Positions 14,318-21,237 of a DNA stretch of 21,237 nucleotides are shown piece after piece (position 1 is the stretch's first letter; every line of letters starts with the position of its first letter). Position numbers and translations under genes: made by a program. Source of the stretch: Thermoplasmata archaeon (GTDB lineage Archaea; Thermoplasmatota; Thermoplasmata; Thermoplasmatales; Thermoplasmataceae). The stretch covers positions 1-21,237 of the forward strand of contig JAKAYK010000010.1 in NCBI GenBank assembly GCA_021826765.1. Direction: 5' to 3'. The notes beneath the pieces were generated by a model. That model did no database searches. It saw only the letters and a list, made by a program, of their open reading frames with translations, and was not told the DNA's origin.

Positions 14318-14426
14318 TTTAGATAAAAATATTGACATTACGTTGACTTATAATTTAAAATATTTGCTTTATGACATTATGTCAAATTTTATTAGATAAA
14401 AATGAAATACTAAATTTTTATCTAAT
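14318..14426. promoter_or_regulatory. Divergent promoter region with inverted repeats: candidate Lrp operators
   Basis: ATTAGATAAAAAT (14391-14403) and ATTTTTATCTAAT (14414-14426) are perfect 13-bp inverted complements with a 10-nt spacer, ending 4 nt before the asparagine synthetase ATG. The same core, TTTAGATAAAAAT, recurs at 14318-14330, over the TATA box of the Lrp gene. Between them is the palindrome TGACAT-T-ATGTCA (14372-14384), with a related TTGACATTACGTTGAC at 14332-14347. Multiple spaced sites are usual for Lrp family binding. The repeats overlap the likely TATA boxes of both genes. Confidence 0.6.
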
Positions 14427-14430
14427 CCCC

Positions 14431-15375
14431 ATGGAAAGTTATAAGGAGAAAAACATAATAGAATCCACACTGAAGCATCTGGAAAGTGAATCTGTGGAAA
14501 TAGCAATGAGGATCAACACCACTGTCAGGGCTTCAATGTCAAAAAAATTGAGATGGATGGGTTTCATGGAAATCCCTCCCGTGATATATTCACTGGTAAC
14601 TGATCCGCTGAACCATCCTGTTTACGATCCCAGATTCATGTATGATGGTACGGAATATGCCCTCACGAAGAGCATGATATTTCACAAACAGATTCTCGTA
14701 AAAAAGTTCCCAAAAATATACACATTTTCTCCAAATGTCAGGTTGGAGGTGCCCGATAAGAAAAAAACAGGAAGGCACCTACTGGAATTCACGCAGCTTG
14801 ATCTGGAGGTCAGGGATGCAAGCAGGGAGGATGTAATGGCCATTGCAGAATCCATCATAAGGGAAGCAGTGAATGACGTGAAAGATATCAATTATGAAGA
14901 CCTTGAGAAACTTGAGAGGAAAATTTCCATTCCATCAGGGCAGTTCAGGAGGTTCAGATACCTTGAACTGAAAGATAAATACGGCCCTGATTTTGAAGCA
15001 GAAGCATCTTCCAGAGAAAAATATCCATTCTGGATTATCGATATACCACTTAAGGATAGGGAGTTCTATGACAGAGAGAAGGAAGATGAACCCGGCATAC
15101 TCAGAGACATGGACCTCATATATCCCGAGGGTTTTGGAGAGGGAATCAGTGGCGGTGAAAGAGAATACAGGCTGGATAGAATTCTTGAGAGAATTAAGGC
15201 AAAGGATCAGGATCCAGAGCAATTTCGTATTTTTACAGAAATCGCATCACATGGACTGTTTCCTTCAGCGGGGTTTGGAATAGGCATCGAAAGATTCATA
15301 AGATATATTTGCGGCTACAGCAGAATAGAATACACACACCCCTTTCCAAAAATACCGGGAGAAATATCGCTTTGA
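14431..15375 (+). CDS. Asparagine synthetase of the AsnRS-paralog type (AS-AR)
   Basis: Makes asparagine from aspartate, ATP and ammonia with a class-II aminoacyl-tRNA synthetase catalytic core that lacks the anticodon-binding domain; the type is known from Pyrococcus abyssi. From ATG 14431 the protein is 314 residues; an upstream GTG/ATG reading would cross the inverted repeat. Motif 2 is FSPNVRLE with the following LLEFTQLDLEV, and motif 3 is GFGIGIERFIRYI near the C-terminus. The N-terminus begins directly with the catalytic region, with no OB-fold, which separates it from a true AsnRS or AspRS. It sits opposite an Lrp regulator, which fits an amino-acid biosynthesis gene. Confidence 0.85.
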   Translation: MESYKEKNIIESTLKHLESESVEIAMRINTTVRASMSKKLRWMGFMEIPPVIYSLVTDPLNHPVYDPRFMYDGTEYALTKSMIFHKQILVKKFPKIYTFSPNVRLEVPDKKKTGRHLLEFTQLDLEVRDASREDVMAIAESIIREAVNDVKDINYEDLEKLERKISIPSGQFRRFRYLELKDKYGPDFEAEASSREKYPFWIIDIPLKDREFYDREKEDEPGILRDMDLIYPEGFGEGISGGEREYRLDRILERIKAKDQDPEQFRIFTEIASHGLFPSAGFGIGIERFIRYICGYSRIEYTHPFPKIPGEISL

Positions 15376-15396
15376 TCAGTCAGACAGGGTTCAGAT

Positions 15397-15810
15397 TTAA
15401 TGGGAGAGGACAATGTCTATGCCATGGGGGCATTTTTTTGGCTTTCCCATAATATCAAACATTCTGTCAATATCTTCATGGTTCAGCAGGTAGTCCAGAT
15501 TCTCACTGAGAGTGCATGCTGTATCAACACCCAACCCATATTTTACCATAAGGGTCTCGAAAACCCTGTGCGTCTCTTCCAGTCCCATAAATCTCTGATC
15601 TCCAATGTTGGTAAGCTTTATCATTCCTTTCTCTCTGATCACAAGATTCTTTTTTTCAAGCCTCTTAATAAGATTAAGTGCAGTTGGAGGCTTGATTTCC
15701 ATATTCTTCGACAGATCAATCAACCTGAAAGGGAATTTAGAATCTCTATGCTTCCCAAGGGTTACAAGGCAGTCTCTCTCCTTCTTGGTAATTGAAACGT
15801 TATCTAACAT
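15397..15810 (-). CDS. DtxR/MntR-family metal-dependent transcriptional regulator
   Basis: A 137-residue regulator with an N-terminal winged helix (about 1-65; RLIDLSKNMEIKPPTALNLIKRLEKKNLV read in pieces). The metal-binding dimerisation domain contains LGVDTACTLSENLDYLLNHEDIDRM and ends MGKPKKCPHG. The C, E, H and CPHG residues match the DtxR/IdeR signature for Fe2+ or Mn2+ sensing. The third SH3-like domain is absent, as in short archaeal forms. It starts with ATG 15808-15810 and lies downstream of, and convergent with, the asparagine synthetase, 21 nt apart. Targets are not evident from the window. Confidence 0.88.
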   Translation of the reverse strand: MLDNVSITKKERDCLVTLGKHRDSKFPFRLIDLSKNMEIKPPTALNLIKRLEKKNLVIREKGMIKLTNIGDQRFMGLEETHRVFETLMVKYGLGVDTACTLSENLDYLLNHEDIDRMFDIMGKPKKCPHGIDIVLSH

Positions 15811-15854
15811 GATATTAGTAGTATGATAATTATATTAAAAAAGGTTTGTATGAA

Positions 15855-17636
15855 TTATTGGGCCTTAAATTCAATTCTCTTTCCATCCTTTACATATTTC
15901 ATCAGGCTCTGGCCAATTTCACTGTCCAGCTTCACCCTTATGATTCCCTTGCTGGAGGTTCTTCCTGACATTATAATAATATCATCGAGGTAAATATTCA
16001 CCATAGTATCCTTCACATGGCAATCAAGATAGATTATCCTGTTCCTCACATCAAATAAGACTTCTTTTTTGGCTTCTCTATCCTCTGACTCGACATCAAT
16101 TGATACTCCAAGGTTCTTCTCGATACTTGATATATTTGAGCCTTTTCTCCCTATCAGTTTTGCCTTATATTCCTCTGGAATCTTTACCCTTGCCCTATTT
16201 CTTCCTATCATCTCAACCTGGATATCTTCAGTATTCAGTGCACTGGTTATGTATGATCGAATTTTAACGATTCTCTCTTCCCTATCTGCAATTCCCTGTT
16301 CTTCATTCACGGGAACAACAACAATCTGTTCCCCGAATGTGTATATTTCATACAGGGGTTCCATTGTCATTCCATCCGAAATCACGATGACCGGTCTTGC
16401 AAGATCATCCTGAACCATTCCATGAGGAACCTTCACCTTATGCTGTATCTTCAGTGTTTTTCCCACATCTCCTGCATCGATGAAAAGGACAGTGTCGATT
16501 ATCTGAGGAATCATTCCAAGTTCAACCCTTCCTATGAATCTCTGAATTGCATCTATGGGTGCAGTAGCATGCACAACACCAATCATCCCGACTCCTGCAA
16601 GTCTCAGATCGGAATATGTCCTGAAATCTGCAGTGACCCTCATTTCATCAAAAATTGTATAATCATTTCTCACAAGCAGGAGGATATCTCCAGTTTTTTC
16701 CATTGAGCCGTCCAGAGCTGTATATTGGGTGACTTCAGGATCAACCTGAAGGTCTCTTGGCCTCTCCATGGTTTTAACAATCATTCCATTTCTGTTTAGA
16801 TAATTCGCAAGTGCCTGTACAAATGTGCTTTTTCCAGCACCAGGCGAACCAGCCACAAGTATTCCTGATGATCTTGTTATAATACTGGAAAGTATAGTTT
16901 TGTCAAGATGGTAGTAATCGATTTCAATGGATTTCAGCTGCCTCACAGCAGTTATTTCAGTAGCGCTTGAAAATGGTTTTCTTGTTATGACAATTCTCAT
17001 GTTTCCAAGCTGTACCACCGTGGCCCCTGACATATCCATCTCTATCATGGACTTTTCCTCATTGCCCGCCCTCATTATGATCTGGTTTGCAATAGCATCT
17101 GCCTCCTGCTCGCTCACAACTCTTTCAGTCTTCACAAGATTTACTGAACCGGGCGTTCCGTTCTTCAACTTGACATTGGTTCCGGCTTTTATGTGCACTG
17201 AAATGGTCTGTTCGACAAAAAAATCTTCTATATTGGAGACATTCAGGTCTTCTGCTGGAAGGTATATCACGCTAATTCCCTTGATCGTGGCAAGATCTCT
17301 CTGTATCCTGTCCCCTGTCACAAGAGTTGCATTGAGTTCCCATGCATCATTTCTGATGACATTATCCAGCTCACCTCTTTTTCCATTCTTCATCTGCCAT
17401 TCAACAGGCCTCTTTCCCCTAATTTCTATGCTTATTCCTTTATCTGAACAGATTTTCCTTATCTTTTTCATTTCATCAAGGGCAGCAAATCCTACTGACC
17501 TGTTCTCGTTTGCCTGGTGCTCAACTTCGGAAAGCATTGTTTCAGAAAAGATAACACAGGAATTGCCATCTATGCTGTTCATGAATTTCCTGAATCTGCC
17601 GTCTATAATAACTGAAGTATCCGGTAAATAATCCAC
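15855..17636 (-). CDS. PIN domain - PilT-like ATPase - KH domain protein (COG1855)
   Basis: A 593-residue three-part protein. The PIN nuclease domain (about 1-125) has acidic residues in LPDTSVIIDG, ELDNVIRNDAW and LVTGDRIQRD. The PilT/VirB11-like ATPase has Walker A GSPGAGKST (263-271) and Walker B YTIFDEM (326-332), plus VVHATAPIDAI. The KH domain has the GxxG loop LIGRKGSNI (494-502). A C-terminal beta-rich TRAM-like tail follows. This architecture is widespread in archaea and probably acts on RNA, with no established substrate. The start is GTG at 17634-17636. Intact active-site residues suggest it is functional. It diverges from the asparagine-synthase-like gene with 51 nt between. Confidence 0.92.
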   Translation of the reverse strand: MDYLPDTSVIIDGRFRKFMNSIDGNSCVIFSETMLSEVEHQANENRSVGFAALDEMKKIRKICSDKGISIEIRGKRPVEWQMKNGKRGELDNVIRNDAWELNATLVTGDRIQRDLATIKGISVIYLPAEDLNVSNIEDFFVEQTISVHIKAGTNVKLKNGTPGSVNLVKTERVVSEQEADAIANQIIMRAGNEEKSMIEMDMSGATVVQLGNMRIVITRKPFSSATEITAVRQLKSIEIDYYHLDKTILSSIITRSSGILVAGSPGAGKSTFVQALANYLNRNGMIVKTMERPRDLQVDPEVTQYTALDGSMEKTGDILLLVRNDYTIFDEMRVTADFRTYSDLRLAGVGMIGVVHATAPIDAIQRFIGRVELGMIPQIIDTVLFIDAGDVGKTLKIQHKVKVPHGMVQDDLARPVIVISDGMTMEPLYEIYTFGEQIVVVPVNEEQGIADREERIVKIRSYITSALNTEDIQVEMIGRNRARVKIPEEYKAKLIGRKGSNISSIEKNLGVSIDVESEDREAKKEVLFDVRNRIIYLDCHVKDTMVNIYLDDIIIMSGRTSSKGIIRVKLDSEIGQSLMKYVKDGKRIEFKAQ

Positions 17637-17655
17637 ACATGATCAGGACTTAAGA

Positions 17656-17666
17656 TTATTTATTAA
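17656..17666 (+). promoter_or_regulatory. TATA-like promoter of the asparagine-synthase-like gene (leaderless)
   Basis: TTATTTATTAA is centred about 26 nt before the ATG at 17688, consistent with transcription starting at the start codon. The same 51-nt spacer must also hold the promoter of the divergent PIN-ATPase gene. Confidence 0.5.
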
Positions 17667-17687
17667 TTCTCATGTAATTCTGGATAC

Positions 17688-18416
17688 ATGGATGTGACTT
17701 CCCGGGCAGAACTTCTTTTAAAGATGCTTGGAGATCAGCATGAATCCATAAGTGGCAAGACTGCGCTTCTTCTTTCTGGAGGAATAGACAGTTCGCTTCT
17801 TCTTTCCATCTATATGGATAAAATCATACCTTACACCATAGGATTTCCTGCAAGCCAGGACATTTCATTTTCGGAAAAACTTTGCAATGAATTTTCCCTG
17901 AATCTTAATGTAATTGAAACGGGGGAGGAAATGGTCAGGAAAGCATTCATGAAGGTTATAGAAACAGACAAAAACATAACTTTTACAGATATTGGTTTTG
18001 AGACTGTATTTCAGATCGCATGCGATGAAGTCAGGCAGGATAAGATTATGACTGGGCAGGGGGCAGATGAAATTTTTTATGGGTACATGAAATTCAGGGA
18101 TGGCAGGGAAAACAGCAACAGGAACAGCCTTGAAAAACTGTTCACCACAACACTGCCGAGGGAGATGAAAATAGCATCATCCAGTGGAAAAACTCTTATT
18201 GCTCCCTATCTTGACAGAAATATACTTGACTCCTTCTCCACACTTCCTTATGAAATGCATGTATCAGATGATTCAAACAAGATTATAATCAGGGAAGCCG
18301 CAAGAATTGCAGGATTGCCTGAATTCATCGTTCACAGGCCGAAAAAAGCAGCACAGTATGGTTCTGGAATCAGCAGTTTTCTCAGGAAAGAATTGCAGGG
18401 GTGGAGCAGCAGATGA
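17688..18416 (+). CDS. Standalone asparagine-synthase-type PP-loop enzyme (no glutaminase domain)
   Basis: A 242-residue protein corresponding to the C-terminal synthetase half of AsnB. The ATP pyrophosphatase loop LLLSGGIDSSLLLS sits at 27-40, GQGADEIFYGYMKF at 123-136, and the C-terminal RPKKAAQYGSGI completes the family pattern. The N-terminal glutamine-hydrolysing domain with its Cys2 is absent, and the protein begins directly before the PP-loop. It would therefore need free ammonia or another amine donor. It overlaps the following MFS gene by 4 nt (ATGA), so the two are translationally coupled. With a dedicated AS-AR enzyme 2.3 kb away, its substrate may not be aspartate. The family is sure; the reaction is not. 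Confidence 0.83.
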   Translation: MDVTSRAELLLKMLGDQHESISGKTALLLSGGIDSSLLLSIYMDKIIPYTIGFPASQDISFSEKLCNEFSLNLNVIETGEEMVRKAFMKVIETDKNITFTDIGFETVFQIACDEVRQDKIMTGQGADEIFYGYMKFRDGRENSNRNSLEKLFTTTLPREMKIASSSGKTLIAPYLDRNILDSFSTLPYEMHVSDDSNKIIIREAARIAGLPEFIVHRPKKAAQYGSGISSFLRKELQGWSSR

Positions 18417-19567
18417 AAAGTTTCGGGGTCAGGGGGAGTATAGCAATAATGCTCATACTCAGGGCCCTTTATGCAATGAACTGGTACAATGTTTCGCCTC
18501 TCCTTTTCAATATACTCAATGCATACGGAACCCCATTTTATCTGAGCGGATTGATACTCTCTGCATTTCTGCTCGGTACGGCACTGTTCCAGATTCCATC
18601 AGGTCTCATAGCTGCAAAGATTGGGCCAAAAAATACGGCAATGTCTGGAATGGTCATAATGTCCATTGCCATTATTCTGTCTATTTTCTCACCGGATTTC
18701 TTAATATTCCTGATTTCAAGGTTCATGGTAGGAGTAGGAGCTGCATTCTTCTTTTCATCGGGTGTGGGAGTTCTTTATGAGATAGACAGGGCAAAATCCG
18801 CCACAAACCTTGCCGTGTTCAACACTGCTTTTTCAATCGGCGGGGGTATAGGAATATTGCTGTTCTCCTTTCTTTCCCCGATATTCTCATGGCAGAATCT
18901 CCTGCTGATTTCTGGAGTTGTGACCCTGATTTTTTCAATAACCGGAATTCTCGGCATTCCGCAGACATTCAAAAGGAGCAGCAGTGAGGATTTCAGGAAA
19001 AACGTAAAATTAAGATTCTTCTCAAAGCCCCTCATACTTCTTTCCCTTGCTGTCTCAGGGTATTGGGGCATGAATTTCACATTTGGAGAATATGAAAAAT
19101 CCTATGCACAGGTACTCGGGTTTAATCCCACAGTTGCAGGTCTGATCGGTTCTCTGGCCCTGTTTGCAGGAATATTTGGGTTATTCATATACAGAAAAAT
19201 TCACATCAGTTCACCTGCGGTGATCTTTCCATCGTTTCTAATAACCATATGTATAATAGTTGCAATACAGGCACTTGGTTTTCCAAATTATCTCTTCTTT
19301 GCATCAGCAGCTAGCGGGGTTATGAGTATCATACTCTTCTCGCTGGAATATTTCTATGTGATCAAGATTGAAAAAGAGGAGAAATATGTTCCACTTGGAA
19401 TTTCTATAATGAATGGAATCCAGATCGCTGCAGGAGCTCTTGTAGCATCTGTCTTTGGTTATATATATTCTATCAACCATTTTGTTTCATGGCTGTTCCT
19501 TGCATCAATTTCAATTATAATGCTTCCCATCGGAATGGCTGAATTGAGGAAAATAAACGTAAGTTAA
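18413..19567 (+). CDS. MFS transporter, coupled to the PP-loop enzyme
   Basis: A 384-residue, roughly 12-helix secondary transporter. The start at ATG 18413 was chosen over GTG 18401. It overlaps the upstream stop as ATGA, and a GGGGTGG run lies about 8 nt before it. The loop between helices 2 and 3 reads SGLIAAKIGPKNT, matching MFS motif A, and the mid-protein loop is charged. No substrate-specific motif is recognisable. Sharing an operon with an amide-forming PP-loop enzyme suggests uptake of its substrate or export of its product. Its stop overlaps the convergent MFS gene by 4 nt. Confidence 0.88.
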   Translation: MKSFGVRGSIAIMLILRALYAMNWYNVSPLLFNILNAYGTPFYLSGLILSAFLLGTALFQIPSGLIAAKIGPKNTAMSGMVIMSIAIILSIFSPDFLIFLISRFMVGVGAAFFFSSGVGVLYEIDRAKSATNLAVFNTAFSIGGGIGILLFSFLSPIFSWQNLLLISGVVTLIFSITGILGIPQTFKRSSSEDFRKNVKLRFFSKPLILLSLAVSGYWGMNFTFGEYEKSYAQVLGFNPTVAGLIGSLALFAGIFGLFIYRKIHISSPAVIFPSFLITICIIVAIQALGFPNYLFFASAASGVMSIILFSLEYFYVIKIEKEEKYVPLGISIMNGIQIAAGALVASVFGYIYSINHFVSWLFLASISIIMLPIGMAELRKINVS

Positions 19568-20727
19568 TCTTCATACAACCGGATATTTTTCCAAATGGGG
19601 ATGAATGCGATGAAAAATATTGTACCAATTATGGTCAAAGGGTACCACATCATTCCCATATTGCTGCTGTAAACTGTAAGGAGGAAGGTTCCTAAAACTG
19701 GAGCCGAAGGGGCCACCAACCCCGTAAGTGCCTGAAACGAAGTGAAATACTGTCCTCTTGCCTCAGGGGGAGATGCCCTGCTTATGACTGAATTGATGGA
19801 TGGAGTTATGACGTTTTCTCCCAGTGTGATGATTATAGTGTCCACAACAAGAAATGGAAATCCCGTGAAAAATGGAAGAATAGAAAATGAAAAAAGATAA
19901 AGGAGATAGCCAAGATTTATCCTGCCTATATCGCTTAATCCGGCAATAAGCCTGTTTGTTGGTATCTGTCCCAGGGTCACAACTATCCCATTAACTGAAT
20001 ACAGGAGCCCGACCTGGATCGTAGTCATAGAGTCATACCCTCTCCAGAATAGTGTAAGAGCGGTTCCCCACTGACCCATTATTATAAAAAAAAGGGATAT
20101 CAACATGGAGATCATGAAAAAATTCCTGTTTCTGAAAGCAGCGTAGAATTTTGCCTGAACGTTTCCATTCTTTCCAACATCTGTAATTTTTGTTTCCTCT
20201 AGATATATTATGTAGATGATCAGTTCAATGAAAGAAGATACTGCGGTTATAAGGAAAACATAACTGTAGGATGATAAGGCAACAAAACCACCAATGGCGG
20301 GGCCTAAAGAAAATCCTGCATTCTGGAATATTCTGACTATGCTGAATGCTGCTGTTCTCTGGGAAGAGGATGAGTACTGAGAAACGATCACATTATCCGC
20401 TGAACCTATTATGTTCATGAAGGGTTCTGAACAGATCAGGATGAAATACATGTAATAGAGATTCGAGTTATATAGCACAGTAAAAAATAGCATGATGAGT
20501 ATTCCAGAAAGTGATGCATTGCTGATTACGATCGCTTTTTTTGGCCCGTTTCTGTCAATAAACCTTCCTCCATAGAGCGTGAAAGGAAGGGAAAGGATGG
20601 ACATAATGAAAAAGAGTATGCCTATGGTCATGTATGGAACATTTCTTTGCAGATAGAGATATAATGGGAGAAATACCCACAACTGTGAACGGGAAAAAAC
20701 CCTGAGGAACTGATTAGCAGAAACCAC
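19564..20727 (-). CDS. MFS transporter (second, convergent)
   Basis: A 387-residue protein of about 12 hydrophobic helices. The first cytoplasmic loop, LYGGRFIDRNGPKKA, is MFS motif A. A longer loop near the middle (YLEETKITDVGKNGNVQAKF) separates the two six-helix halves. It resembles the multidrug/sugar-efflux subfamily, but the substrate is unknown. It starts with GTG at 20725-20727, with no strong Shine-Dalgarno. It is not close in sequence to the MFS protein it faces, so the pair is probably not a recent duplication. The upstream spacer carries a TTTAGATAAAAAT motif shared with the Lrp promoter. Confidence 0.87.
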   Translation of the reverse strand: MVSANQFLRVFSRSQLWVFLPLYLYLQRNVPYMTIGILFFIMSILSLPFTLYGGRFIDRNGPKKAIVISNASLSGILIMLFFTVLYNSNLYYMYFILICSEPFMNIIGSADNVIVSQYSSSSQRTAAFSIVRIFQNAGFSLGPAIGGFVALSSYSYVFLITAVSSFIELIIYIIYLEETKITDVGKNGNVQAKFYAAFRNRNFFMISMLISLFFIIMGQWGTALTLFWRGYDSMTTIQVGLLYSVNGIVVTLGQIPTNRLIAGLSDIGRINLGYLLYLFSFSILPFFTGFPFLVVDTIIITLGENVITPSINSVISRASPPEARGQYFTSFQALTGLVAPSAPVLGTFLLTVYSSNMGMMWYPLTIIGTIFFIAFIPIWKNIRLYED

Positions 20728-20776
20728 AGAAATCCCACGCCTTGATAAGAGCTTAAATGTGGAACTATGAAATATT

Positions 20777-20832
20777 TTAGATTTTATATTTAAGTATTGT
20801 AAATCTATATTTAAAGATATTTAGATAAAAAT
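20777..20832 (-). promoter_or_regulatory. AT-rich spacer with TAGAT/ATCTA repeats and the Lrp-promoter 13-mer
   Basis: The 126-nt spacer upstream of the second MFS gene contains TTTAGAT (20777-20783), ATCTA (20803-20807) and TTTAGATAAAAAT (20820-20832). The last is identical to the 13-mer over the Lrp gene's TATA box. ATCTATAT and ATATTTAGAT form an imperfect inverted repeat around TTAAAG. It may bind the same Lrp regulator or be simply an AT-rich promoter. Confidence 0.35.
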
Positions 20833-20853
20833 CGTTACAAACTCTGTAAAAAT

Positions 20854-21237
20854 CTATATCGCTATCACATCTTCATTTATCTCAGGTGAATATGCACAGA
20901 GGCTATCCGACTCAAGGTAATCATTTTTCTCTGAAAATGCCCTTGCCCTAGAACCACCACAGATTTTCCTGTACCTGCATCTCCCGCATTTTCCCCGGAA
21001 CATATCTCCACTTTCAATATTCATCAGGATTTCGTTATCTTCAAGAATACTGTGAAGCGGGGTTTCTCTGATGCTCCCAAGTTTCAGGTTGAAAAGGCCT
21101 GATACACTCACATCACCGTTCGATGAAATGAAGGCGGTTTTGATCTTCCTTCCATTTGTGGGATATGTCCGGGCCCTCAGGAGTCCGGTTATGTTGGTAT
21201 CCTCGCTTCTCCTAATAAGTTCCCTGAATATCTCTCC
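20854..21237 (-). CDS. Radical SAM protein, C-terminal SPASM/twitch part (AhbD/NirJ-like), N-terminus beyond window
   Basis: The frame is open to the last base, so only the C-terminal 127 residues are seen; the radical SAM core with its CxxxCxxC lies outside. The end contains CGRCRYRKICGGSRARAFSEK, then DYLESDSLCAYSPE, the auxiliary-cluster pattern CxxCxxxxxC plus a later Cys. This closely resembles the haem-synthesis radical SAM group (AhbC/AhbD, NirJ) and relatives, which is plausible for Thermoplasmata that use the sirohaem route. The upstream ISSNGDVSVSG lacks the Cys often found after GDVxxC. A GTG at 21109-21111 is internal to this frame, not its start. Exact member: undecided. Confidence 0.78.
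   Translation of the reverse strand, partial: GEIFRELIRRSEDTNITGLLRARTYPTNGRKIKTAFISSNGDVSVSGLFNLKLGSIRETPLHSILEDNEILMNIESGDMFRGKCGRCRYRKICGGSRARAFSEKNDYLESDSLCAYSPEINEDVIAI

Noticed and set aside
16927..17631. 234-residue plus-strand frame opposite the PIN-ATPase-KH gene
   Set aside because: Shadow frame; the minus strand holds PIN, Walker and KH motifs in order.
1..21237. CRISPR array, prophage, toxin-antitoxin or defence island
   Set aside because: No regularly spaced repeats, integrase, capsid, nuclease cluster or paired toxin-antitoxin genes were seen; the PIN domain is part of a large housekeeping ATPase.

Overview
The window is archaeal and almost certainly from the Thermoplasmata (Thermoplasma, Ferroplasma or Cuniculiplasma-like). 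The two-AAA-domain ATPase at 2134-4380 starts with an N-domain almost like that of Thermoplasma VAT. Around it are archaeal or archaeal/eukaryotic genes: aRF1, eS1 (S3Ae), eL40, Rpo11, Trm-G10, an archaeal UMP kinase and a tRNA-Met with a bulge-helix-bulge intron. Several genes have a TATA-like box about 24-28 nt upstream of the start codon, which fits leaderless mRNAs. Others use GTG, TTG or a Shine-Dalgarno motif.

Layout. 1-4.6 kb: UMP kinase (partial) diverges from aRF1, followed by a PRC-barrel protein and VAT. 4.6-6.1 kb: a UPF0200 P-loop kinase faces an eL40-purQ pair. 6.1-7.4 kb: a degenerate hairpin-bearing patch resembling IS200/IS605 ends, an orphan P-loop kinase and an AT-rich gap with no gene. 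7.4-10.2 kb: a site-2-protease-like membrane protease diverges from an hsp20 plus HTH-regulator operon, which has a perfect palindrome in its promoter. 10.2-11.5 kb: rpo11-trmG10. 11.5-12.1 kb: a gap with a leaderless mini-ORF and a second IS200/IS605-like remnant. 12.1-13.8 kb: a phosphoribosyltransferase, eS1 and the intron-containing tRNA-Met. 13.9-15.8 kb: an Lrp/AsnC regulator divergent from an asparagine synthetase of the AsnRS-related type across an operator-like intergenic region, then a DtxR-like metalloregulator. 15.9-18.4 kb: a PIN-ATPase-KH protein diverges from a standalone asparagine-synthase-type PP-loop enzyme, translationally coupled to an MFS transporter. 18.4-21.2 kb: two convergent MFS transporters and the C-terminus of a radical SAM/SPASM protein.

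Most genes are conserved housekeeping genes for translation, transcription, proteostasis and nucleotide metabolism. The accessory or regulatory interest lies in four places: the hsp20 operon with its palindrome and HTH gene; the Lrp/asparagine synthetase promoter with a perfect 13-bp inverted repeat whose 13-mer core recurs near 20.8 kb; two separate asparagine-synthetase-type enzymes within 3.3 kb; and the mobile-element scars. I see no CRISPR array, rRNA, integrase or complete insertion sequence. Nothing seen here amounts to a clearly new multi-gene system.
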